From contig JAYMTL010000023.1 in the NCBI GenBank assembly GCA_036897445.1, forward strand, positions 1 through 64,000: a DNA stretch of 64,000 bases, written 5' to 3'. Origin of the DNA: Pelargonium tetragonum (Eukaryota; Streptophyta; Magnoliopsida; Geraniales; Geraniaceae). This document shows, in pieces, positions 1 to 12,240 of the stretch (within the stretch, counting starts at the first letter, position 1; each line of letters begins with the position of its first letter). A program made the translations under genes and the position numbers. The notes beneath the pieces were generated by a model. The model was not told the origin of the DNA. It saw only the letters and a list, made by a program, of their open reading frames with translations, and searched no databases.

Positions 1-3000
1 GAAGTTCTCTTAAAGCTAGACTTTTCCTTTCAAGTTAACTAGTTAAATTCTTGTTGGCTGCTGCAAGAATACACCTTTTTAAATAACTTTCATAACATAA
101 AAAGCCCTACAAATGCGAGGGTTAATCTATCTTCTTAAAAAGTAGAGCCTCTTACTGAAGTCTCTCCGATAAGGGCAAAGAGTACTACACTTCTTAACTT
201 ACGAGATGTATCTTTCTAAAATAATGAATAGAATTCTCTCGAAGAAACTTGTTTCTGCTGCATTTGTAAAAAAAAGAAAGTCTATACTAAAACTTAAAAG
301 AGATATAAACACTTCTTTAAGTTTTGGTTTCAGTTTTGACTTATATTAAATAGGTGCTAAAGGGGACCCCTGAAAAACGGGGTCTAATATAGGAACTGAC
401 ACCGGATAGATTTGCTTTAAGACCTGTCTTTTTGCCGGGACTAAATAAAAGGATAATAAGAGACTTAAAAGATACTCTTGAAAGTTAACCGCTTATTATA
501 GGATATTAGGAAAGCTTGCACTAGGTGTATTACTTACGTATAGAAGCTTTGACTAATCTAATAATTATAGAGCGTGGTAGTAGCTTTTTCTCAAGAGTCC
601 GTTGTAGTATTCGAACACTTTAAAAATCTGGAACATGTAAAAGTAAAAGGGGGCTGCGATAAGGGCTTTCTTTTAGATAGTATAGGTATTCTCTCTTATA
701 GTGTATAGGGTAGGACTGGAACTCTTGTGTTACTATATTCTATTCCGGATTAAGGGTGCTTTGGTAAGAAAATCTTACTTTAGTCCTGAGTTTCCTGTAA
801 ATGAAGTAAAAAGAAAAGCTTTAAAAAGGTTGCTAGATCTGGGTGGTTATTCAGAAGTTTGTGTACTTATAGTTCCCGGGTTTTGTACTGCACTCTAATT
901 TAATCTAGGGAATTTTGAGAGGATTCCTTTCCCTCCCATTAGTTAAAGCGCTAATCATTATACATAAATACACTACTTATTTTAGTGATACGTATAGAAC
1001 CCTCTTGCTTTTTTTTAAGCTTTAAGAAGCGCGCTATACCTATAAATGTAAGTAACAGAATTGAGCTTTTCTAAAAACCCTATTCATGTGTTATAATAAA
1101 GTAAAAGCCTGTGAAACGAAGGCAGTTTTGAGCTTCTATAAAGGATCCAGTAAGAAAGTCTAATCTAAAATAGAATAAAGAATGGGTCTCTCTTATATAG
1201 GCAAAGCAAGAAGACAGCTTATAAATTTAGTAAGCTTAAAAAATCTCTATACAATTGAATTACGTCTTCTCCTCGTCCAAGAGCTCCCGCTTCGGGTTCT
1301 CTTTTTTTTTTGGTATGTTATACACTTCAAGCGTTTTCTTATAGGGTAAGTTAAAAAGGGCTTTCTATTCAGGGTTTGTCTACAAATAGGAGATCTCTGC
1401 TCGAGGAGCTGAGAGTCGGGATCAAGAGTAATGCCTCAAATAAAATATAATCTATCTTTTTCTTTCTATTTAACTAAGCGTTGAGTACTCCTAGAATTGC
1501 GGGCTCCTATTCCTAAGCTATCCAGCTAATGCTAATAGTGTCAGACAGTATTCCTACAAAGCTTTCTTCACTTTCGAACAGTTTCCGATAAAAGTAAAAC
1601 GCTATAAGGGTAAACAATTCATTTTCGGTAAGAGGGGTCCTATTTGAGACTTAATGCAGTTATAAAGTGCTTTATAAATAATATTTCTGTACTTATGACT
1701 TATGGTATTCCTTATACAATGAAAGAAAAGGCAATCTTTGTTGTAACCTACCCTACAAAGCCTAGCGATTAAAAATATTCTACTAAAGTCCCTTTTTTTT
1801 AGTCAAAATTTTCCTAGAGTTGAGGAGCCCTTACCTAAAATTTCGTATTATTTCCAAAATTGGACTACAAACTAAGACAGTGCTTTTGGGCTCAAAAAAG
1901 AGTAGCTCTTACTCCGGTGGGGTTACACACATACTATTTAAAAAAGTCTCTCGGGACCTTATAAATTGACTAGGAAAGTGGGGGTTTCCGGCAATAAAGA
2001 TTCGGTGCTCTAGAAGAAAGTAGAACCCCTAAAGGATTAAATTCTTAAATTCACGAAAAGAGCTTTCAGAAAGTAAAATGCAGATAAAATAGAGTCTTTT
2101 TTCTATTTATGTAGATTGAGAAAAGCCCTAAAACCAGACTATGCCGGATTTAGCTATAGCTGTTTAGTAAAGAGGGATCTTTTTATAACAGTTATGCTTT
2201 TACTCTAGATTTTATAATAAAATGAATTCGTTCTTCTATTCTAGTAGAGGACGACTCCCTTTACTTACAGGGCAGGGGGTTGTATATTCCCGGAGCCACG
2301 AAAGAAGATTGCTTTGAATACAGTTCTGCTAAGTAAATTCTAAGCTTTCGTTTTTTAGAACTTCCCTTTTTATAAAATAAAAGAAAGAAAGATTAATAGA
2401 TTGTAATATAACCTACCGCGGACCGACCTAACACCAAAACCTAGGATTTCTATGCCGAATGGGCTTCGACGAGCACCTAATCCCCTAAAGGTCTATACTT
2501 GTGATAAAATATAACTCAGTCTCTTAAACTTGTCCTCAAAGTCTAACCCTGTTCGAATATTTTTAAAAACCAAATTTAGTGGGAAAAGCCCCTCTTAAAA
2601 CCCTATCCATGAGTAGATAAGGTCCTCGTAAGTCTAAAAAGAATTTGTATTCCCTAGCAATGCATGCCTAACTTTCTCTATAAAACTAATCTACTGCCCC
2701 GAATATGGATCGAAAGTGTTTGATGAAAAAGGGGGACGTATAAAATCTTCGGTAACGGATTAATTGACAAGTACTCCTTAGAACTTTTTATAAGAAATTA
2801 AGGTTATACCCAGTCCCCGGGGTTATCCTAAGTTTTAAAGCTTAATATCTAAGTGCAGTTAGTCTTGAGATTTCCGTCATGTCCAGATATTACTATACTA
2901 AGTGGAATGGATTTATAGTATAGATCGATCTTTATAAAAGCAGGGATTCCTAGAAGAAGCTCCTCTAAACCCAAAGTTGAAAAAACTTTTATCTTTCTTA

Positions 3001-6000
3001 ACTGATTTAATCTGCTACCCTAAAAGAAGTATAAGGCATTTACCTTGTGTCATTTTTATATAACCAAAGTGCTATGATAGAAACCAAAAAAACAAGCTAA
3101 CGATGTTACTTTCTTAAAAAAATTTAACATACTCGAGTCGGAGTTCTGGGTGGAGAATTAGATACAGCTAAGGCAAGAAAAGTGCAATTTAGTATTGGAG
3201 TTTCTTTAAGAGGAGCTTCAGTTTCAGGAATATAAGGCCCCCTAAATTCTAGAGTAGCTAACAAGGAAACATTACCAAAAGGGCTTTGCCTAAAATCCTT
3301 TTTAAGAAAAACCCTTCTCCAAGGTCCCCGGTCTCACTTTTTATTAATGATAAATGAGGAGTACAAACATCAAAAGGGGTTTCTAAAGGCCATTACTTTC
3401 CTAATAAAAGTAGTATACAAACTAGCTTTCGCACCACCACGGTATAAACGGGTTACCGACCGTTGTTACATCAGCCGCTACTATATTCCTTAAATAAAAT
3501 ATTACGTTTCCCCAATCCTCAATGCTTTGGAACTCTTTAGGCACTAGAGGTGTTTAGTTCCCTATTGAAGCTTAATATTACACGAATGCTAACAAAGGGG
3601 AAGTCTTGCTTTTTACTTAGATCCCATTTGACTTTTTTAGCCGCAGGCTATGCTTTTATAACTCTGACTACATCCGGGGAATTCCTCAATCAGAAACGTT
3701 CTGTACAAGAAAAAGTAAATGGGTAAACCTAGGTTTAGACGCTGCGGAATTACATCAAAGCCTAGCGGAGAATTCAAGTTTTTCATTTTGAATTTCTAGA
3801 CTGAGCTCTTTAGAATTTACAAGGAAGGCATACCTTACCCTTGAAAAAACGAAGTTTAGTTAACTTCCTATTTTCAAAGAATTGCCTGCTATACAACTTT
3901 TTGTACTATACTTATAAGATTCCCTAACTGGATTACAAAGTTTTATTCTCTCTATTTGTAAACAGGGTGTTTCTTTCCTTCTATGATTCGAATTCTTAGT
4001 ACTCTACCTTTGCTTTTTTTAATACCCAATACTAAGCGGGAAGGTTTCTTTTACACTAAATTTAACAACTGGATTCTATATATAAACTATAAACGGAGCC
4101 CATCTCGTTTTTATACCCCAGGGAATTTGAGGGGGATTTTAAGAGGATTTTTCACCTTTCGATCTGTAACTACAGTAAGAATTCCCGACGAGCATTTCCT
4201 TCGAATAGGTAACACTTCGTATAGAAAAACTAAAAATAAAGGACTTAATCTTAATGCGTTTGTTAACGGCAGCGGGGTCCAGAAGTTGAATATGGGGTGT
4301 ATAGAAATCTCACTTTCTTTGGAAACGACTCCTTGTCAATATACCTATGTTTGAAAAAGCGTCCCTTTGTCTAGCTTGAAAATTGAGTATAATGGGAATT
4401 CCTTGTAGAATAAGGAGTCTATCTTGATAAAAAGTAGATAAACCAATTTACTAGCGAAACACTTGACTTTTTTATGCTACTAACTGCAAACAATATGAAT
4501 CAAAGATTAAATTTAGGGTGAAACTTCCTATTTTAACGAAGGTTAGATTAGGTACTAATCTAATATACTATAGCTAATAACCTATAACAAAAAAAGGTTA
4601 ATCTTTCTTTTTTTACTTGTTGTGTATTACTAACTTGAGTTTATCTTTAGAAATATGCTATACTAATACCGGAGACTCTTGGGAGAAATTAAAATAAAGG
4701 ACATTCAATTCCAGATACTACGAATAAGGTGAAACATACTTAACTTAAGACATTTTTGTCCAAAAAGCGCTTATATTTATATTAGATTTAGAGCCTGCTA
4801 AGTTCTTTAACTTTAGTCGGATTTCTTTCTTATTTTAGGAGTCTGAATTTCTGTCAATTTGACTTAGATTTAACAGTAATAGCGATGCTTATAATAAAAA
4901 CTATTAATATAGCTGGCAGAGTTAGCTACTTTTTGTTCTTTTTTATATTTATATATAAAGGCGCTTGTGGTTTACTAACCCAAAACTATATTGATCTTAG
5001 TTCTTATTTATACAACATTTCGAAGTTACTACCAAGGTACAAAAGGAATTTAGGATAGGGCCCCCTTAAATTTGTATACCTGCCTGACAATCCTTAGAGA
5101 ACCCCCTTTTTGTTTTGGCTAGGCATGACTTTGACGAATTACTTTTCAAAAAGGTATAAAGATTTTCTACGAGTATTAGTACTATACTTTTTTGTAAGAA
5201 ATTAAGGACGGCTTACCTATAAAATCACTTTTTCTACTGTTACGTCCTCCCCAAAGGGTACTCTTTAAATTTCTAGATCGATAGGATCCTTTAATGAACC
5301 TACACAAAAGAGGTCTGATAGGAAACACTTTGTACCTGAAAATTCGTTTTAGGCAGGATTAGATATAAACTTTGGGATTGTTCAAATAAATCGGGATTCC
5401 TTTTCTTGAATTTCCTTTCGTTTTTACTAAGGTATTATATAAGGATTTTTCTTTTCTAGGTTTTCGGGATTGGATACCCATACAGGACGTAAAGTTTTCT
5501 TATTCCTTTTGTTTGACCTTTCCGTTCCCCGATTAGTCTATATTCTTTAGTGACTCGGTATATAAAAGCCCCTATCTTACTAGAATTATTTTGCTACTTA
5601 CTACCTACTGTTGTCCATACTGCACAAATCCTACCCCAATATCAATATCATACCTCGCAGTCCTTTAAAACTAACCCAAATATCTTTGCTTAGTAAAAGT
5701 AGAACAACCATAGAATGAAATTCTGTTTTTAATATCTTAATACCCGTTTTTATTGAATAAAAAAGGGGATTACACAAGCTCCTTATAAGCCTTTCTTCAA
5801 TTTGTAAATACAAAGCAATTTCGGTTACTACAAAACTTTTGTCTTACTTTTAGCCTAGCCTGCAAGACTTTTTCTGGCAAAAAGGAATAAGTAACAAGTG
5901 GGGCTTCCTCTTAGGTAGGGTAAAGAAAGCTTTTAGCTCTTTTTTTAATAAGGCAATTTTGTACTTTGTAGGGTTGTATTTTTCTATAAATTATCTATGA

Positions 6001-8980
6001 CCCCTTATCCCTTATTTAGCTATCCAAGCTACTTCTATATTTATAATAACTAGATTCCTAGGGGAAGTGATTCTTTTTTAAGAAAATAGAAGTTCAAGAG
6101 CTATTTAATAAAGGAATCTTAAGAATAAAAAGTCAAGTCTAGAACTATAGAAACGGAGTACAAGAGCTCCCAAGAGTACCTTATATAAATAAGAACTTCT
6201 CGCTTTATTAAGACAAGTGGAGTTTAATTTAAATGGAAATCCCCTTCGTCGTTGATAAGTCAAAAATTTTTCCGGTATTAAGAATTACTTTGTACTGGTT
6301 TTAGTTTATCAGAGTCTGCTTTGTCGAGTTTTTGGTTTTGAACTAGAGACTGTTCTATCACGGAAGCCTCAATCTAGGATATCCTCCTTTTCTAGGGTTT
6401 CATTTTAGGTTTCGAGGGGGGTCCCTTTACTATGAACACTAACACTTAAAAAAGGTCCTTCTTTCTACCCAAAACCTATTAGGATATGCTTTAAAATGGG
6501 GGAGTCTTCTTTGGATTAGTTTTTCTTAATACTATAACACTAGGTAGGTCTGCCATGTGACTATTAAGCGTTAGGATACCCCATAGCTAAGGGTTAAGCA
6601 GATACAGAATTTTAAGGGAATTTCTTTAGTATAAATTTTCGGGTTGACTTGATTTAAGGAGGGAACACCGCTGCTGGGGCTTAAACTCTTAAGTGATAGG
6701 GGTGGAAGATAAAAAGAGTGGGTCTAGGAACCCAGAAAAAGTTCATATGTACCAAGTTAAGCCTACATACCAGCTTTTTTGTTATATAACTGTTGAGTCT
6801 AAATTTACCGCTGCTAATATAGGGTTCCTGTCTGATATTTTAAGAGATACTCACACAGTTATAATATTTAAGACTTTGTCACTTCAGTAAAAAAGAGGTT
6901 TTAAGGTACTTATATGGTCAGAAAACTCCATAGGAAATTCTCCAGAAAGAAATATTATCTAAAACACTTTTAGCAATAGTGAGGACGAATCTTAAGTTGT
7001 TCGTAAAACTTGACCTAAAATACGTATATAGTTAAACGGGGATATGCTTATTCCTAAATTCTGTAACATTTGCTGTTGTCGCCAGAATGAAATTAATTAG
7101 ACTTTTTTTTCTAACAGCCTTTTCTAAAAAAGCAACGGGAATCTCATTCTCGGGATTTTTATAGGGATCCTTGGATGGATAAAAATATTTAGTCCAAAGC
7201 AGTGCTTCGGCTACTACTAAGGGTTAAAAGGGCACAACTCCCATTTACAAAAAACCATACCCTTCTTAAGCGGGCTTACAATACAAGAAGGATTGTATAC
7301 ATAAAAGGACAATAACACAAAGTTGCTAAAAGGGACTTAGAATACAAAAAATGAAGAGTGTTTGTCATATAAATGTTTTAGACTTGGTTTTGATTACAGT
7401 CCTACAGAACCACTAAGGCAAAAGCTTCTTATTATCTGTATGTATACTTAAATCGGACTTGTATTCTGCTTAAGCAGCTCCTAAGACTCTGTTACCAAAA
7501 AGGAGAATACTGCTTTCTAAAGTATGTGCACTAACCTTGAGATAGCAACCCCTAACGTGGAGAGGAAGTCTATTTTGGAATAGGACTTTTTAGCAGGATT
7601 TTTAGAGAACTCTTGAAGTACGGAACCTCGTGGCTATTTCTTAAAAATGAAAAAGAAGCAATATGCTGCAAAGCAGACTTGACTTTTTCCTTTGAGCGTT
7701 CTATTTACTTACAAGGAAGCGGGGTCCTATCTAATTTTATTGGGTGAAACCGCATTTCTAATCCTCTAATTAAGGCGCAAATATTCTGGACTTACAAAAT
7801 AAGGTTTTCATTTTCTTTTATGCTTTGTGTTTGGGATTGCTTTTATGGTCCGTTTCAGAGAAAATCCGAACCTTTAAAACTGAGTATAAACTATTAAGAT
7901 TAACTTATAGCACGAAACGGAGAGGAGGTACCCCTCAAAGAATAATACAAGTAAATCATTTCCAAATGTATTAAACAGCGCATAATTATATAATCTAAGA
8001 TCGCAGGAAATTTTCTGCACTAAAGGAAGCTTTTTTTATCAAGACTATCGAGCAGTTAAAAGTAATAAAAATACCTATATAAAAAGGCATAAGTTTTTTT
8101 AAGAAGAGCCAAAGGCAAAAGCACGGTATTTACTATTAACCGAGCTCTGTATAGCCCAATTATATACGAGATTTTGACTCCCAAATTAATTCTAATATTA
8201 TCCTTTTATAAAAAGTGCTGGGCGATGGTTCGAAACGCCTTACCACTGAGTAAGCCCTAAGATAATATAGCATGTCGAAAAGAGTTTTAAAGTTTTACGA
8301 TTTTTTAAGGGTTCACTTTATTTTCTCATTTTAAAGACACAGGAATTTAAACCCACAGCATTCGTCTGATTAGACTCTTGACTTGAACCGCTTTAGTTCC
8401 TGTGCAAAACTTTAAACCCTAATTTATTACACTACTATTATAGAATATTATTTGAAGAACTTATTGAAAAGTATTCTCCCGGAAAACCTCTATTAACTAA
8501 AAAGTACTTTTTGTTTCTTTGCAGGAAGGAAGTTTAGCTTTTGCTATGCAGGATCTCAATAGGGTGTCCTTGTATCTATAACGCAATCCTACTAACGTCT
8601 TAAGGCTGGGTAGTTTTCTAAGTTGTTAGCCTGCCTACCCGTCTCAAATATTTATTATCCACCTTTTTAATTTGTAATTTGAGTCCTACTGGGGGATCCC
8701 GCATTCTAAAAAAGGGTCAAGATCTTGATAGCAAAAAAAGGCAGCAACCAATTCCATATGGAATTCTTTAGAGGGTATGCCCAATTTACTGGGTATAAGA
8801 AAAACCCACTAAACTTGCATAGAATCCTGGGTACTAGAAAGAAAATCCCCCGAAACTCTTTATTTTAAGCTAACAAAAAGGAAATCCTTCTTAGATATAT
8901 AGTAAACCCCTTGCGCATCTCCCAAAGCCCCTTAGTCTAGACCCGCCTGGGAGTCTTTGTCTTGTGGGACTAACCGTTCT
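1..8980. other. Gene-free A+T-rich background, left part
   Basis: I see no recognisable gene here. Stop codons are dense in all six frames. The longest frame in the whole window (3,983-4,354, plus strand, 123 codons) lies in this stretch. Its translation is rich in R, K, N, F and L and shows no motif I recognise, no signal peptide that stands out and no convincing upstream ribosome or promoter context. One frame of this length is about what chance gives in 64 kb of this composition (rough hand estimate). Short GC-rich palindromes, such as the GGGCCC at 5,058-5,063, stand out against the A/T background. The only other structured item is a tRNA-like piece near 8.2 kb, listed separately. Confidence 0.6.
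8216..8270 (-). pseudogene. tRNA-like remnant (D-arm type)
   Basis: On the minus strand the text reads GGGCTTACTCAGTGGTAAGG and continues into a GTTTCGAAC palindrome and then GCCC. The CTCAGTGGTAAGGC part matches the usual tRNA D-arm, and TTAC/GTAA pairs with one more flanking base pair. The outer GGGC and GCCC could close a short stem. There is no normal anticodon arm and no separate T-arm, so it cannot be a working tRNA as read. It could be a tRNA pseudogene, the head of a tRNA-derived SINE, or chance. Confidence 0.22.
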
Positions 8981-8984
8981 TATA

Positions 8985-9345
8985 GGTCTTATGTATTGTA
9001 TTGCTTTTGGGTATTTCCCCTCTTATTGTAGTTATTTTCTAGTGGATTTGTTATAGTAATATTAGTAGTTAGTATTATATGTATTAGAGAGATTTCTCTT
9101 ATTGTTATGGGGCTTATCTCCGTAGCTATTTTTTTTTGTATTCTTGTAGCCTACTGCACCTATTTTAGTTATTCTATTCCCAGTTATGAGTAGTGTACGT
9201 ATTCTATAGTCAATTTCTTTTTTCTATTTATAGTTCTTCTACTTATATTAGTAGTATTATCTCTATCTATTATACTTTTTTTTAGTTACTTTATGTAATA
9301 TATAGTATTACAGGCAGGGTTTTGTATTCTATTCATTCCTGCGTA
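8985..9345 (-). mobile_element. Low-complexity island, possible LTR-retrotransposon fossil
   Basis: The plus strand is suddenly rich in T and G, with runs of TAGTATTAG-like words, so the minus strand is A/C-rich like the plus-strand islands at 11.7, 26.9, 29.3 and 41.3 kb. A word of about 12 bases around TTATGGGGCTTAT (9,105-9,118) recurs next to the repeat copy at 40.9-41.1 kb. I read it as a badly broken piece of the same dispersed family, in minus orientation. The family assignment (LTR type, gag side) rests only on composition and shared words. No ends or terminal repeats can be placed. Confidence 0.3.
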
Positions 9346-11735
9346 AACGTAGATAATAGAAACCCTTTCTAATGGCATAGAAATTGACTGGGACTTTTTT
9401 TTATCTATAGGACTTGGTAAATCCTGTATCAGAAATCTGTCCCTTATAAAAAGCATAGACTTTTCACAAAATGACTCAAATTAGAAACAGACCAAATTCG
9501 TGAAGATCCTTTGGCTATACATTTACTAGATACCTTTCTACATTTTACTAATTACGAATTTCTTACCTTAGTTTCATTTCTAATTCTCGTAAGAGGAAGG
9601 GATTCCAAGAGTTTAGTACAAGTTTTATTTATTACAGGACTTTTTAGTCTTTTTTATAGAGTTTTTAAGGTGTGATCGTCAGTCATAGGTTCCGGTCATA
9701 TTCGTAGTACTAACTCCCGGCTTTCTATAGCCCAGCCTACCCTTGCCTTGAAAGTTTCCTTAAAAGCTGTTCTAGTTTAAAGTAGCTCTGTAATAATTCC
9801 TAAAAATCAAAACTTGGGCTAAGGAGGACTCTTTCTGACTTATTGTACTTGAGAAATGAAGTAAATGGGTTAAGTTATAGGTTTCCATTTACAGGCAATA
9901 GATTATAGCATTCGAATTTTTTAGGGCTTTTCACTTTTACAGTTAGGTATTTTCTTAGGGATTAACTAAACTAGACGGGGATTTTACAGGCAAGAAGGTT
10001 TCAGAAAAAGGTTTGGAATAATGAAAACATAAAAGAAAGAAAGTGCAAAATAGAGAAAATGTACAAAAAGAAGACTAAACGGGCAAAAAAAGGCGTGGCG
10101 TTCTAGATAGGAGCCCCGGTATTGTTTGCTTTAGTTCTCAATCGTTTTCTTTAGTCTTTACTGGCAAAAAGACTATATAAATGTAAAAGAAATTAGGATT
10201 TAGTTAGGGTAAGTACCCCTTTTTATTAAGAATAAAGTACTTTTTAGGAAGAGTAGTCCGGTATCTGATTTAAACTAAAGAAAGCTCTTAAGAAGGAATT
10301 TCATTTACTATAACTGGCTAAAAAAAAGCCTCTAAAAGAACTTTTCTGGGAATGCTACTATTCATTCGGTTAGGCTGGTGTATACAAAATCCTATCAGGT
10401 ACACAGTATCCTTTTTTCTTGACTATACTATAGTTTTATATACGTGTTCTCCCAGGGACTCCCCCGCTTTAGATGAAGCTACCTACCTTTTACTATTCTT
10501 ATCCCTTGCTGTTTTAGTATCTCAAATAATAAAAAGAAATTATCCTGATAAGTTTTTTTATTTTATTCTAGTCTTTTCAAAAAAAAATCATGAGACCTCT
10601 CTGTTATATTTTTAAGAATCAGCCGTAAGTACATAAAAAACCACCCATCCTTATTTGGCACAAATGAGCGTTTGCCTAGACCAAGAAAATCGAGATCTTA
10701 TTAATCAGATTACAGAAGATCCTTTTACTGGCTAAAACTAACGAAGCGTATTTTGCAATTCTATATAACTAAAGGAATCCATCAAGTTTAAGAGGCAGCC
10801 CGGGAATATCTTTCCCTAGTCCTAGTAAAGAGTATCGGTAAAGGTTAGTTTTAGATGGAGTATATACATTGGAATTTAAAGAAACAATTGTCAAAGGGGA
10901 ATCCCAACACTGTAAAAACGCTGAGTAAGATCTCTATTTCATTTAATGGTGCGCCCTCTCCTTTCAAGGAGGACCCCTTCTCAGACAGTACGTAAAGTAT
11001 AAAAAGCAAAAAGTCTTATCCTAAAAAGGAATTTTATCGTACATTCTAATTAAGGTTATTATAGGATCCAGATTCACCAGTCAGCCCAGACCTCTTCTAA
11101 AGAAAGTACAGAACAAGCTAAAAATGAGGTACCTTACTTACTATTTACTATTATACGGGTATTTAATTAGGTAATTACCCCGTGTATAAAGGGGAAGCTG
11201 GGGCACTCTTCATAACTTTTATAGAAATTAGAAATGCTAAAAAATAACGAATACAAATTTATTAACATAGCACAAAAGAAGGATTATGTCTCTTACTTGA
11301 AACCTCTCATACTAATTATCCTTTTATTAAGCAAAGACTTTCCAAAAAGTAAAAGATAAAGGAAACAAATTAATTAAAAAGAACTGCTTACAATCTTCCA
11401 AAATCCGAGAGTTAAGAAGCTTCCCTGTTTAAGAATTCCTTACGATTCTAGAGAAAAAAACCTTTTTTAAAGAAAAAGAAAATAGGATAGCCTACTAGCT
11501 TAGCTTTATTTTATTTAGAGGAATCCCTTGTTAGAGACTTTAACCTAGGGAAAGCAGTATCTTAAGTATCCTTCCTAATTAGGGACCAAAAGCAAGCTCG
11601 CCTTTATATTCCCGACATTTAATTAGTAGGAAAATGACTTGTTATTAATATAGCACTCTTTAATAGGAAATAGGATTTCTTCCGTTTAGAATTTTTTTAT
11701 TTGCTTTTTAAAAGAGAAAAAAGAATCCAGAGAGA
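9346..11735. other. Gene-free background
   Basis: Nothing here is recognisable as a gene. One frame at 10,352-10,615 (plus, 87 codons) has a hydrophobic middle but no family motif and is within chance length. A/T homopolymers and scattered GC-rich hexamers are the only visible structure. Confidence 0.55.
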
Positions 11736-11739
11736 CCGG

Positions 11740-12240
11740 TCAGGCTAAAGCCCTCCCTTCCTACATACTACAACAACTAAATTCTTATCTTTTTACTGGC
11801 TATTCTACTTAATAATCTTTCTAGCCTCCTATAGTAATAAAAACAAATAACTAATAGACTTCTAAGACTACTCTCTAAACAATACTATTACAATTAATTA
11901 GTTAATTATAAGGAGATTGTGTTTAGGTAATAAAGGACTTGCTTAACCCCTTATTACTTACTATAAGAGTAATTAGGTACAGTAACTACAAGGAACATAT
12001 GCGTCCCTTAAGAGTCCAGCTAACATCTCCCTTACAACAATGTACTGCTCCTAAGACTAAAGCTATGCAGAATAAGATCTTGCTACAGATAGGGAGTACA
12101 AGGACTCTTCAGAGTCTAGCAATTAAGAAGTTAGCAATATCGGGAGCCTAAGTTAACCTGGTAAAAAGCTACTACACTAAAAAGATGAGGCCGATAGAGT
12201 ACTCATACAAAAGTAGGGTAAAAGCACAACTCTAATCTAA
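11740..12240 (+). mobile_element. A/C-rich low-complexity island, retroelement fossil
   Basis: The composition changes from the mixed background to A/C-rich text with many TA, AAC and ACTA words. Three words tie it to other islands. ACTATAAGAGTAAT (11,960-11,973) recurs exactly at 26,968-26,981. TAACTACAAGGAA (11,983-11,995) recurs exactly at 29,473-29,485. GCTCCTAAGACTAAA (12,047-12,061) recurs exactly at 26,000-26,014. The open frame 11,939-12,151 lies inside and is K/T/Q-rich. Such biased, lysine- and serine-rich stretches are common in the gag proteins of LTR retrotransposons, which is the likely source, but no zinc knuckle or protease can be recognised. The element is broken, with many breaks, and its ends are not visible. 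Confidence 0.4.

Noticed and set aside
3983-4354. 123-codon open frame, the longest in the window
   Set aside because: Rough hand estimate: with about 7% stop codons, roughly one frame of this length is expected by chance in 64 kb read six ways. No motif, no codon bias unlike the flanks and no context supports it.
10352-10615. 87-codon frame with hydrophobic middle, possible small membrane protein
   Set aside because: T-rich DNA encodes hydrophobic residues by default. There is no family motif and the length is within chance.
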